64,000 nucleotides of DNA from Brevinema andersonii. GTDB lineage: Bacteria; Spirochaetota; Brevinematia; Brevinematales; Brevinemataceae. Both the position numbers and the translations under genes were made by a program. Within the stretch, counting starts at the first letter, position 1, and each line of letters begins with the position of its first letter. Below the pieces are notes generated by a model. That model saw only the letters and a list, made by a program, of their open reading frames with translations. It made no database searches and was not told where the DNA came from. Positions 8,447 to 16,915 of the stretch are shown here, piece by piece. Where the stretch lies: the NCBI RefSeq assembly GCF_900112165.1, contig NZ_FOKY01000002.1, positions 1 to 64,000 of the forward strand, read 5' to 3'.

Positions 8447-9746
8447 TTAAAGCAGCATCCCACATTGGCTGTAGAAACAATTTTCTAATAGAATCCTTAG
8501 AAAGCCATTCTTTAGGATCTACATACATTCCTTGGACAATTACACTCAAATGTAAATGATCACCAGTTGACTGCCCTGTGGTTCCACTAACTGCTATTTG
8601 CTGCCCAGCGTTAACTTTATCTCCAGGCTTAGTTGAAATTTTTTCATTGTGAGCATAAAAAGTATAAACACCGAGTCCATGATCAAGCACTATTGTTTTT
8701 CCGTTTCCTCGGTTCCAATCTGCATACACTACTGTACCATCTAACAAAGCATAAACTGGACTGTTCTTAGTAGAAGCCATATCCTTTCCTCGGTGTGTAG
8801 AACTGCGGACCTGTTTATTTCTGAAAAAATAATTTCTCTTATCTCCATATCCAGCTGTCACCACATAATTACGGAAAGGTAATGCATGATTCGAAAACAT
8901 ATCAATATCTGATATTTTATATTTTATATTTTCTTGAAATGTTTTTCTCGTACCATTCCAACGGTCAAAACTTTTTTGCTTTGCCAATACAGCATTGATT
9001 GCAACAATATTCCCTTCCAATTTTTTTGCTTCTTCTTCCGGCAAATTCAATTCTTTAGCCTTCTGCTGACCATAATTTTCTGGAAGTATAATCTTTTTTT
9101 GAACATAAGTACGCTTTTTTGCGCGAATATCAGGTATCAAAACATTGGTATTACCTGCTTTATCCATCACAAAAAGCGAATTATTACTCCAATCAGAGGA
9201 ATTATCTGAGTACCAGGGAAATAAAATAATATAATACCCATCTTTCTTGAAAATATTCGGATAAAATTCTGTATTATTTTCATCAATAAATGCAAGCATT
9301 GCTAAATTCGATACTGGTTCACTTTTAACAACCATCAAGCCCGATCCACCATGAGTAACTGTCTCTGATAAAGAAATAATTTCTAATTTTGGAATATTTG
9401 TCTGCCATATTACTTTAATTTGACGCACATTAAAAGGCCATTTTTTTTGTCGATTACTTACCTTTAAATAAGCTCGAGGTGAAAGATTTGTTAGTCCTAC
9501 AATAGGACTAAATGTAATGTTTTTTTGATCAGCATTCGTACCACTAGATTTTACAAAAGGAATTTCTTCTTCACCATTAACCAACACAAAAGTATAAAGA
9601 GACGCACTGTCATTGTCAAGTGATAAAGGTGTTTTACCATTCCAATCAAAAGTTTTAATTTTTGCCAACTTATCAAGAGTTATATTAACATTATAAGAAA
9701 AAATTAATTGTGGTATCATTAGCCACAACAAAAAATATTTTTTCAT
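8436..9746 (-). CDS. Exported M23 family metallopeptidase (LytM-type)
   Basis: A signal peptide (MKKYFLLWLMIPQLIFSY) is followed by about 280 residues of beta-rich sequence with no family I recognise. A C-terminal M23 domain contains HRGKD near residue 317 and HLHL near residue 395, the two zinc-binding motifs. Both are complete, so this is likely an active peptidoglycan endopeptidase rather than an EnvC-type activator. It acts in the periplasm or on the outer face of the wall. The ATG at 9746 has an AGGA site. It lies after a lipoprotein gene and its terminator on the same strand. Confidence 0.88.
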   Translation of the reverse strand: MKKYFLLWLMIPQLIFSYNVNITLDKLAKIKTFDWNGKTPLSLDNDSASLYTFVLVNGEEEIPFVKSSGTNADQKNITFSPIVGLTNLSPRAYLKVSNRQKKWPFNVRQIKVIWQTNIPKLEIISLSETVTHGGSGLMVVKSEPVSNLAMLAFIDENNTEFYPNIFKKDGYYIILFPWYSDNSSDWSNNSLFVMDKAGNTNVLIPDIRAKKRTYVQKKIILPENYGQQKAKELNLPEEEAKKLEGNIVAINAVLAKQKSFDRWNGTRKTFQENIKYKISDIDMFSNHALPFRNYVVTAGYGDKRNYFFRNKQVRSSTHRGKDMASTKNSPVYALLDGTVVYADWNRGNGKTIVLDHGLGVYTFYAHNEKISTKPGDKVNAGQQIAVSGTTGQSTGDHLHLSVIVQGMYVDPKEWLSKDSIRKLFLQPMWDAALIIE

Positions 9747-9772
9747 TTCTAGATCCTGTGTATATAAGCAAA

Positions 9773-9800
9773 AAGACTGTAATTATAAAATTACAGTCTT
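9773..9800 (-). terminator. Rho-independent terminator after the 9818-10321 lipoprotein gene
   Basis: AAGACTGTAATT (9773-9784) pairs perfectly with AATTACAGTCTT (9789-9800) around a four-base loop. On the minus strand it is followed by TTTTG. It lies between the lipoprotein stop and the M23 peptidase start. Confidence 0.8.
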
Positions 9801-9817
9801 GATTATTACTTTTATTT

Positions 9818-10321
9818 TTATTGACGAATGGCAAAAATTGCTGCTTTTTCAATATCCCAATCAATATTTTCAATACGATACATATTTAATTCCCATGAAT
9901 ATTTTGTTTCATCAGAGCTAAACTGTCGTACTTTTGAATAATCAGGATCTTTTAATCCTGCACTTAATAACTGATTCCCGGATAAAATCAGTCCATGATA
10001 TGTAACCATACTTCTATTATATTCAGGTAAAGGAGTTTCTGCTTTATAAATTGCTCTATAATCAGCAGTAGCACTATGTAATATATAAGAAATATCTCCC
10101 ACTTTAAAACTGCCATCCTCAGCAATAGAAATCATTTCATCCAGCACTTTTGACTTGTAAGTACCTTGAATATTAGTTAAAAAATTTTCCGTATAAGGAT
10201 TAACCTGAGGAGTCGGTAAACTTTTGAACATAACCGCTTCAGGAGAATCTGCTTTCTGTGTAGTACACGCAGCTATAGCTACACAAAAACATAAAAAAAC
10301 TATTTTCCGAATGTGTGCCAT
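9818..10321 (-). CDS. Small lipoprotein, function unknown
   Basis: The likely start is the ATG at 10321, because a GGAGG site lies eight bases upstream; the frame could be read from a TTG further up, but that codon overlaps the ribosome-binding site. The 167-residue product begins MAHIRKIVFLCFCVAIAAC, a signal peptide with a lipobox ending in the lipidated Cys. The remainder includes GTYKSKVLDEMISIAEDGSF, which suggests a small beta-barrel or lipocalin-like fold, but I cannot name a family. It has its own promoter and terminator. Confidence 0.8.
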   Translation of the reverse strand: MAHIRKIVFLCFCVAIAACTTQKADSPEAVMFKSLPTPQVNPYTENFLTNIQGTYKSKVLDEMISIAEDGSFKVGDISYILHSATADYRAIYKAETPLPEYNRSMVTYHGLILSGNQLLSAGLKDPDYSKVRQFSSDETKYSWELNMYRIENIDWDIEKAAIFAIRQ

Positions 10322-10374
10322 TATATAAACCTCCAAATTTTCTTATACTTTATTATAGAAAACATATTTAATAT

Positions 10375-10403
10375 ATCATAATATATTATCTTGCAAATGT
10401 CAA
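10375..10403 (-). promoter_or_regulatory. Sigma70-type promoter for the lipoprotein gene
   Basis: On the minus strand TTGACA (10403-10398) and TATGAT (10380-10375) are 17 bp apart, about 55 bases upstream of the ATG at 10321. Confidence 0.7.
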
Positions 10404-10475
10404 CTATTTAAAAACATTAATTTATAAGATACATTATTATCGAATTTTGTTTCAGAAAAATTAAATTATTTTTAC

Positions 10476-10504
10476 TTGATTTATCTTTCTACTCATGGTA
10501 TAAT
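10476..10504 (+). promoter_or_regulatory. Promoter for tRNA-Val
   Basis: TTGATT (10476-10481) and TATAAT (10499-10504) are 17 bp apart. The -10 box ends 16 bases before the mature tRNA 5' end. Confidence 0.75.
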
Positions 10505-10520
10505 AGATTTGATTATTTTA

Positions 10521-10594
10521 GGGTGATTAGCTCAGTTGGTTAGAGCACCTGCTCGACACGCAGGGGGTCAATGGTTCAAATCCGTTATCGCCCA
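10521..10594 (+). tRNA. tRNA-Val (anticodon GAC), with C33
   Basis: The 74-nt cloverleaf is complete: acceptor GGGTGAT/ATCGCCC (one T-G pair), D-arm GCTC/GAGC, anticodon stem CCTGC/GCAGG, T-arm AATGG/CCGTT, and discriminator A. CCA is not encoded. The seven-base anticodon loop is TCGACAC, which places GAC at 34-36 (valine) but C instead of the near-universal U at position 33. The rest of the sequence closely resembles ordinary bacterial tRNA-Val(GAC). Confidence 0.9.
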
Positions 10595-10675
10595 ATTTTT
10601 ATTATTTAAAATATAGTAATTTTTTCTGATATAAAATTCCATTTCAAGTATTTTAATATTAAAAACGGTAGCAAA

Positions 10676-11140
10676 ATGAAATCCAGACATCTCTATTTTA
10701 TGAATCATGCTCGAGTTACTGCTACAGCATCTTCCTGTACTTATTTTCAGGTAGGATCTGTAATTGTCAAAAATGATCGTATTATTTCACACGGCTACAA
10801 TGGCACACCTAAAGGATTTCCAGAAGATTGTCCTGATTATTTTTGCGGTGATCCTGCACAACGCGAAGAACATCATAAATTTTCCGAAAGAACCACCATT
10901 CACAGCGAAATGAATGCTCTACTTTGGGCAGCTCGTACTGGTATTTCCGTGGAAAACGCATCCCTATATGTTACATTAGAACCTTGCCATAATTGCGTTA
11001 AAGCCTGTGTTGCGGCGGGTATTATTCATATTATATATGATGAACCTTATGACAAATATCTGCCTTATTCACAGGAATTTTGCCAAAAATCCGGGGTGGA
11101 ATTAATTTCGCTCGAAGAATTACTAAAAAAAGAGGCCTAA
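10676..11140 (+). CDS. dCMP deaminase family protein
   Basis: A zinc-dependent deaminase of the dCMP deaminase/ComEB group, converting dCMP to dUMP for dTMP synthesis. The 154-residue protein has the catalytic HSE near residue 76 and the zinc-binding PCHNC..C near 103-110. It also has the GYNGTPKGFPEDC stretch characteristic of dCMP deaminases rather than cytidine deaminases. The ribosome-binding site is weak. It is followed two bases later by ispH and is probably co-transcribed with it. Confidence 0.9.
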   Translation: MKSRHLYFMNHARVTATASSCTYFQVGSVIVKNDRIISHGYNGTPKGFPEDCPDYFCGDPAQREEHHKFSERTTIHSEMNALLWAARTGISVENASLYVTLEPCHNCVKACVAAGIIHIIYDEPYDKYLPYSQEFCQKSGVELISLEELLKKEA

Positions 11141-11142
11141 TA

Positions 11143-12009
11143 ATGAAAGTGATTATTCCTAAAACATCTGGTTTTTGTCCTGGTGTCCGGCGCGCTGAAA
11201 AAGGGGTACTTAAACTTAAAGAAACACATACAGAAGTTCATCTCCATGGCCCACTTATTCATAATCAAAGCTATATAGAAAGGCTGGAATCATTAGATAT
11301 CAAAGCTGTTGATACAGAAACTTTACCGGAAAATTCAACTTTAGTCATTCGCACACATGGCATTCCTCGCGGCGAAGAAATGTTATTGATGAAAAAATTC
11401 CACTTGGAAGATATGACATGCCCTATTGTCAAACGCGTGCAGAAACATGTGGAAAAAGCAAGTCAGGAACAAGCTTTTGTTATTATCTCAGGAAAAGAAA
11501 ATCATGCAGAAGTCCAAGGTGTAAAGAGTTACGCGGATCATGCTGTTGTGATTCAAAATAAAGAAGAATTAGCAGCCTTTCTTGCTAATGGTGACCATGC
11601 TATTCCGCCGGACACGAAAAAAATTTTTATTTTATCACAAACTACACATTCGCGTTCTTTTTTTGAATATTTATACCAGCAAGTGACTGAATTTTTTAAG
11701 GATAGATTTCCTATTGAAATAAAAGATACTATTTGCCCAATTACAGAAGATAAAGAAAAAGAATCACTAATTTTGCAAAAGGATTCGGATTTTACTATTG
11801 TAATTGGCGACCCTCACAGCTCCAATTCAAAAAAACTATATACTATTCTCAAAGAAGCAGACAACAACACTATTTTTGTTAGAAATCTGGACGACTTAAA
11901 CAACCAAAAAACAGACTGGCAAAATATCAACACTGTATTAGTGGTATCTTCGACTTCAACACCTCAGTTTATCGAACAAGAAATTGTTCGATACCTGGAA
12001 GCATTATGA
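11143..12009 (+). CDS. ispH: 4-hydroxy-3-methylbut-2-enyl diphosphate reductase
   Basis: IspH is the last enzyme of the MEP isoprenoid pathway and reduces HMBPP to IPP and DMAPP with a [4Fe-4S] cluster. The three cluster cysteines are present (C12 in SGFCPG, C93 in DMTCPI, and near 199 in DTICPI), together with HGPLIHN and RTHGIP substrate motifs. I place the start at the ATG at 11143, two bases after the deaminase stop, because the protein then begins MKVIIPKTSGFCPG like the family; an upstream extension inside the previous gene is unlikely. The length of 288 is normal. The stop overlaps the next gene by four bases. Confidence 0.95.
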   Translation: MKVIIPKTSGFCPGVRRAEKGVLKLKETHTEVHLHGPLIHNQSYIERLESLDIKAVDTETLPENSTLVIRTHGIPRGEEMLLMKKFHLEDMTCPIVKRVQKHVEKASQEQAFVIISGKENHAEVQGVKSYADHAVVIQNKEELAAFLANGDHAIPPDTKKIFILSQTTHSRSFFEYLYQQVTEFFKDRFPIEIKDTICPITEDKEKESLILQKDSDFTIVIGDPHSSNSKKLYTILKEADNNTIFVRNLDDLNNQKTDWQNINTVLVVSSTSTPQFIEQEIVRYLEAL

Positions 12010-13004
12010 CTTGGCAACAATTTTCCGATAATGGACGCCCTTTAATCAAAAAAAACATCGAATATCAATGTAGTTCTCTAGAACAACTGCCCGTACCTAA
12101 TGCTCGGCTATTTGCAATGCGTTTACTAGATTATACCTGCAAAGGAAAATTACTTCGCGCTAATTTTTTACGCCTCAGCGCATTAACGTTTTGTGATTCA
12201 GCTTCTGAAGACACTTTAAATATGGTAGGAGGATGCCTTGAATTAGCACAGTCAGCCTTTTTAGTACACGATGATATTATTGATCAGGATGCAATCAGAC
12301 GAAATGCTCCCGCTATGCACAAACTTTTTGAAGAAGATATCAAGTCACAAACCCAAAATTATGGGGAAGCTCAAGCTATTTGCATGGGAGATATGGTCTT
12401 AACACATTTATTTTGTTTTTTATCAGAATATCCAGAATTAATCCGGCTTTTTTCAAAAACACTAACACTAACAGCATTAGGTCAAGCACAGGAAATACAA
12501 TGGGGGGCACAAAATCAAGAAATTTCGCTAGATCAAATTTACCAAATTATCAAATATAAAACTGCTCATTATACTTTCGTCTTGCCATTTTTATCAGGCC
12601 TGATTCTAAGTGGAACTGCTAGTGATCAAAAAAGCATTTTATTAACCAAATTAGGAATAATTATGGGTTATATTTTTCAAATCAGAGATGATGAACTAAA
12701 TTTGCTAGCTCCTTCAGAATTAAATAAAAGCGCTGGCAGTGATATCATTGAAAATAAAAAAACTTTATGCCGTTATGAGTTAATTAAGGAATTTCCAGAA
12801 GCTGTAGATTTATTCGGGTATCCAGAAAAAATTACAGAAGTGCAGAAACTATATAAAAACAGTAGAGCTAAAAAAATAATACAAAATTATATTTTACAAT
12901 TCGTTGCAGAAGCAAAAAATATATTTGAATATCTAGAAATAAAAAAAGAATGGCATCCTATATGGGAAGAATTATTAAATTCACTATATGAACGCCAATT
13001 ATAA
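12006..13004 (+). CDS. Polyprenyl (isoprenyl) diphosphate synthase
   Basis: A trans-isoprenyl diphosphate synthase of the IspA/IspB fold, 332 residues. The first Asp-rich motif is DDIID at 89-93, followed by RR. The second reads DDELN at 228-232, so the final Asp is replaced by Asn. GKLLR near the N-terminus and the GSDIIENKKTL stretch also fit. It overlaps ispH (ATGA), so the operon supplies IPP/DMAPP and then the prenyl chain, for example for undecaprenyl phosphate or quinone side chains. Chain length cannot be told from the sequence alone. Confidence 0.85.
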   Translation: MTWQQFSDNGRPLIKKNIEYQCSSLEQLPVPNARLFAMRLLDYTCKGKLLRANFLRLSALTFCDSASEDTLNMVGGCLELAQSAFLVHDDIIDQDAIRRNAPAMHKLFEEDIKSQTQNYGEAQAICMGDMVLTHLFCFLSEYPELIRLFSKTLTLTALGQAQEIQWGAQNQEISLDQIYQIIKYKTAHYTFVLPFLSGLILSGTASDQKSILLTKLGIIMGYIFQIRDDELNLLAPSELNKSAGSDIIENKKTLCRYELIKEFPEAVDLFGYPEKITEVQKLYKNSRAKKIIQNYILQFVAEAKNIFEYLEIKKEWHPIWEELLNSLYERQL

Positions 13005-13007
13005 ATA

Positions 13008-13172
13008 TTAATCGTCAAAATCTTCTAGATCGGAAAGATCATCATCGTCTTCATCTAAATCATCCCAATCTTCTTCAAGATCATTATCACCTAAGTCGTC
13101 CCATTCAGGATCGTCATCATCCTCAAGATGATCCCAACTTAATTCATCGTCATCAAAGCTATTCTTCAGCAT
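13008..13172 (-). CDS. Small highly acidic protein (54 residues)
   Basis: An ATG at 13172 preceded by a GGGGG ribosome-binding site opens a 54-codon frame ending in TAA at 13008. Of the residues, 24 are Asp and 7 Glu, with one Lys and one His. A WD-type unit recurs three times (SWDHLED, EWDDLGD, DWDDLDE). The composition is far from random for this AT-rich DNA, and the frame fills the gap between the polyprenyl synthase and the divergent HIT gene. I do not recognise the family. Acidic tails of this kind often bind basic proteins or metal ions, but that is inference. Confidence 0.75.
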   Translation of the reverse strand: MLKNSFDDDELSWDHLEDDDDPEWDDLGDNDLEEDWDDLDEDDDDLSDLEDFDD

Positions 13173-13364
13173 AAGAAATATGCCCCCTTATTAGAATTTA
13201 CAATATTATTAAAGAAATATCATATCTTGTCAAGCTTTTTAAAAAATAATTCGTTAAAAAGCCGCTTCTTAAAAATATACAAAAAAATAAAAGTTTTCAA
13301 CAAAATTATTGATTTTTTCATAAAAATAAATTATTATATAGATATTTGTTTCGTGGAGGAGGTG

Positions 13365-13697
13365 ATGAGTTGTATTTTTTGCCGTATTGTTAAGGGTGAA
13401 GTTCCTGCGGAAAAGATATTCGAAAATAAGAAAATACTTGCATTTAAAGATATCAATCCCATGGCAAAGACACATATTATTGTGATTCCAAAAGAATGTC
13501 ATTCAAATTTTCACGATATACAAGATGACCTTCTTACCCAAATATTTCAAGCAATTCGGATTATTGTTAAAGAACAAGATTTAATTCAAAATGGATATAG
13601 GCTTATAAACAATACAGGCAAGTATGCTGGTCAGAGTATATTTCATACTCATATTCACATTTTAGGTGGAGAGCAGCTCACTCACTCATTTAACTAA
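13365..13697 (+). CDS. HIT family protein (HinT-like nucleotide hydrolase)
   Basis: The histidine triad HTHIH is at residues 94-98 followed by ILGG, and the N-terminus is MSCIFCRIVKGEVPAEKI, as in HinT/PKCI-type proteins. These hydrolyse nucleoside phosphoramidates such as AMP-lysine. The ATG at 13365 is chosen over an upstream in-frame ATG at 13227 because of the strong GGAGGAGG site and the conserved family start; this gives 110 residues. It precedes rpsU by 15 bases and is probably co-transcribed with it. Confidence 0.93.
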   Translation: MSCIFCRIVKGEVPAEKIFENKKILAFKDINPMAKTHIIVIPKECHSNFHDIQDDLLTQIFQAIRIIVKEQDLIQNGYRLINNTGKYAGQSIFHTHIHILGGEQLTHSFN

Positions 13698-13712
13698 AAA
13701 TAAGGAGAAATT

Positions 13713-13925
13713 ATGTTATTTGTTGAAGTAAGGGATGGAGAATCTATCGAATCTGCTATTAAACGTTTTAAAAAAGAAGTAGAAAAAGATGGAATTTTAA
13801 CTGCAGAAAAAAAACATCGTTTTTATGAAAAACCATCTGAAACTCGAAAACGAAAAAAAGCTGTTGTACAAAGAAAAATCGAAAAAAAAGTACGTAAGAT
13901 GAAACAAATGGAACGTTATACTTAA
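13713..13925 (+). CDS. rpsU: 30S ribosomal protein S21
   Basis: The 70-residue basic protein has the bS21 signature: VRDGESIESAIKRFKKEVEKDGIL followed by KKHRFYEKPSETRKRKK and a Lys/Arg-rich tail. It is a small-subunit protein near the mRNA exit region. An AAGGAG site lies eight bases before the ATG. Confidence 0.96.
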   Translation: MLFVEVRDGESIESAIKRFKKEVEKDGILTAEKKHRFYEKPSETRKRKKAVVQRKIEKKVRKMKQMERYT

Positions 13926-14263
13926 TTAAAAATAACTATTTAAAATATTAAAGTTATTATTAGGTATATTAAAATTTTTGATATTGTGGTTAGTAATTTT
14001 TCTTTTTTTGAATTGAGAAATATGATTTTAGATTTTGTAATAACAAAAATCATTTTTCTACTAATCCTAAGTAGGAAATTTTAAACTGATAATATATTAT
14101 TAGAATCTTTTGCGATTCTTTATATTATAATATATTATCGGTTATTTTATTAAATTTACCATAATTCGCGAATTTTTTGTTAAATCTTTTCTATTTTTCC
14201 ATATATTTTTTCCAATCGCCATTAGGTATAAAATAAGTTGTGATTAATCGGCTTCAGAATTTT
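13926..14263. other. AT-rich intergenic region with a long inverted repeat
   Basis: There is no convincing frame here. The main structure is the inverted repeat at 14088-14139. The region separates rpsU from two decayed genes and may itself contain eroded coding sequence. Confidence 0.6.
14088..14139. repeat. Imperfect long inverted repeat
   Basis: GATAATATATTAT (14088-14100) pairs with ATAATATATTATC (14127-14139). The inner AGAATC (14102-14107) pairs with GATTCT (14114-14119) across a six-base loop, with an asymmetric bulge of unpaired A/T bases. There is no T run directly after it, so a simple terminator is not certain. Confidence 0.6.
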
Positions 14264-14610
14264 TTACATTAAAAAATATACAGATAATTGTTCTTTTTGA
14301 TCAGTATCGATATTCAAAACATCTACTTTCTTTCTATCATATTCGTTAGAAATTATCCCATCTCCATAAAAACACTCAAGATCATCAAGAATTTTCAAAA
14401 TTTCTTCATAATTTCCTTGAATAGCCATAATTTCACCATAAACATCATTTGTGCCTTCTAACAAGGCAGGATAACCCCTATCGGCTATATGAAATAATTT
14501 ACCTTGAACGATGCCAGGTGTTATGTGATATTTTTCCTTTCAAATATTTTTCATATTCTCAAAACCTTCTCTTAAAGAGCCATATGCAAAAAATACGACG
14601 CACTCTCCAT
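14264..14610 (-). pseudogene. Decayed AIG2/gamma-glutamylcyclotransferase-like gene
   Basis: Read on the minus strand the DNA encodes FFAYGSLREGFENMKN, then TPGIVQGKLFHIADRGYPALLEGTND, VYGEI and LDDLECF, the hallmarks of the AIG2/GGCT fold (YGSLR for substrate binding, the Glu after the LDDL). Two lesions break it. The T run at 14587-14592 is one base short of joining the ATG at 14610 to the frame, and TGA at 14540-14542 is in frame. An intact downstream part of 66 codons remains from 14464. It lies next to the frameshifted 5'-nucleotidase. Confidence 0.75.
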
Positions 14611-14693
14611 TGCTTCGCTGAAATTATCAATCTTAGACCTACTAAAAACACAATACATATTATACACTTAAGCCTCCTAATTAAATAATATTT

Positions 14694-16474
14694 TTATATT
14701 TGAGAATCATTTGGAAACCAAATTTTATATTCTCGTTTTGCGGCTTCTGAAGTCCAATCTTGAGGAATAAGGGCCCAATTATTGAACAATGGTACATTAA
14801 TTGTTTGATTTTCCTCAAAATATTTTTCCAAATATTGACGAATATTTGTTTTCGATGTAGCAAGTATACGTTTAGGAATTTCGGCTTTAGGAACCTCTGC
14901 CCCTATTGTCATTGCAGGACCTAATACTAAAAATGAATTTGCAATTATTTTATATTTTTTGTTATTATCAAAAGTTGTCCATTAGAAAGTTTTTCAATAG
15001 TTACTCTGTCGCCGGGATTATTGCGTAAATCTATCGTAAAATCTAATCCTGCAAGATTATCAAAATAAATAAATGGTTTTTTAAGAACATAGACACCACC
15101 CCGATGATCAGGAATCATTTGACCTTTTGAATTAAAGATATAGTCCAATAAATATGAATCAGGACCAGTCATTGTATTAAACCAACCATGAAAAAAATAT
15201 TCTAACATTTTTTTAATTTCTGATCCTTTTAGTTCGACAATAGCAGGCCAATTATCATAGTAATAGATGCCAAATAAATCTCTAAAAACAACATTAGTAG
15301 AAATATCAGAAAGCGAGAAGGGACCAGCAATAGAAAAATCAACAGGCATTCCTAATTCTTTTTGAACAATATTATATTGCAGTTGATGTATAAAATCGAC
15401 AAATTCAGAGGGTCCAAAAAGCGATTTTTTTGAAGAAATAGGTTGTGATAAAGTGCCAATAGGTTGCGCTAAAACATTTGTTGCTTCTGTAAATTCATTT
15501 TTAAAATGAGTCAAAAATTGTTGATCAGCAGGTTTATTTTTGTTTTCAAATGCAATAATTGACCCTTTTGCTTGACCCAAACTCCATTTTCCGTTCACTT
15601 TTTTTATCGGAATCTGGACTTGAGATGCCGTTTTTACAGCATTAGCACCACCAAGCACAACAACCGGTTTTCCAGAAGGAGATATCACATTAGTCAAATG
15701 AGTAAGATGGTCATGGCCTTTAAAAATAATATCAAAACCGTCGACATTTAAAGCTGTATACAAGGAAACATTTTCACCCATATATTCTCGTTTTTCGGTA
15801 CCTAACCCTGAATGAAACAAACCAACAATTAAGTCAGGATTTTCGTTTTCACGGATAATAGGAATCCATTTTTCCGAACTTTCGACAATATCTTCAAATT
15901 CAATACGATCCCATAGATATTCAGGAATAGAATGAGTCAACGAAGGAGTAACCATACCTAATACCGCTATTTTTACACCTCTACGGTTAATTATTGTATA
16001 GGGTGGGAAATAAGGGTTTTTTGTTGTCTTATCAATGGCATTGGCAGCCATAAAAGGAAATTCCATCTCTTTAACGACTTTATCATAAACAGGATGCCCT
16101 CTTTCAATATCATGATTTCCAACTGCCATGCTATCCAGCTTCAAATAGTTCAAGACAGCTGCTCCAACATTTGGACCTTCACGCATTTCAGTGAAGTAGT
16201 AAATAACAGAATCTCCTTGATAGAAATCTCCACCATCTAAGTAGATAACTTCATTTTTTTTATTCTTTCGAAGATCATTCAACAGATAGGAAACTTGTGC
16301 CAGTGAGTGATCAACCGGTTCATTCTTTATGCCATCATAAGGAAATAAAGATCCATGAATATCGGTTGTTGAAAATAAAACTAAATTAAATGAATCTTCT
16401 GATTTTTTATGTACGGCAAATATTGTAATTCCCAATACAGCCGCAGAAAGAATTAATATATTAACCTTTTTCAC
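14694..16474 (-). pseudogene. 5'-nucleotidase / 2',3'-cyclic phosphodiesterase family gene, frameshifted near its 3' end
   Basis: The first 509 codons encode a signal peptide or anchor, then a calcineurin-like phosphoesterase domain (TDIHGSL, DGGDFYQG, GNHD, HSGLG, KGHDH) and much of the 5'-nucleotidase C-terminal domain. This frame stops at 14945. The adjacent frame continues the family sequence, DNNKKYKIIANSFLVLGPAMTIG through TSKTNIRQYLEKYFEENQTI, to 14694. Restoring one T to the four-T run at 14970-14973 joins the two. The catalytic domain is complete, so the 509-residue product may still fold in part. The loss could be true decay, a phase-variable tract or a sequence error. The native role would be periplasmic nucleotide scavenging. 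Confidence 0.8.
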
Positions 16475-16915
16475 AATTTCCTTCTAAAAATAGTAAATCT
16501 AGATAGAGCATAAATTATATTTTAAAAAAATAAAAATTTTTGCAAGTTTAGTATTAGGTCATTAAAAATTTATTCTATATCAAAGCCTTTTCTTATTTAA
16601 TATCTTTTTATTATGCTTGAAATATTCAAGTCTACAAATATATAATTTCTATCAAATCTGTATTCTAAGTATCTGCTTCTATTAATTTACATATTTCCTA
16701 ATTAATATATTCATTGATATTTTTGTAATTGAATAGGTACTATAATTCTTTATTTTTTAATATATTAGTCATATCATATTATTTTCCAGCTTAACAGGGA
16801 ATTTTTTAAGTTTGAAATATATTGATTTTTATAGAAAACTATGTTAGAATATCTATATTTTATATAATATTTAAGTTAATAATAGAGTTAATAAAATTGA
16901 AGGACTAGGCAATTC
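16475..16915. other. Intergenic region between divergent 5'-nucleotidase and recJ genes
   Basis: About 440 bases of very AT-rich DNA with no credible frame. It contains the recJ promoter near its right end and presumably the promoter of the decayed nucleotidase near its left end. I see no RNA gene. Confidence 0.6.
16822..16850 (+). promoter_or_regulatory. Sigma70-type promoter for recJ
   Basis: TTGATT (16822-16827) and TAGAAT (16845-16850) are 17 bp apart, 65 bases before the recJ ATG. Confidence 0.6.

Noticed and set aside
8934-9209. 91-codon plus-strand frame inside the M23 peptidase gene
   Set aside because: Low-complexity Phe/Cys/Ile-rich shadow of the minus-strand gene.
14540-14542. 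TGA read as Trp (alternative genetic code)
   Set aside because: TGA ends mutS, ispH, secA and plsY at the expected positions, so it is a normal stop.
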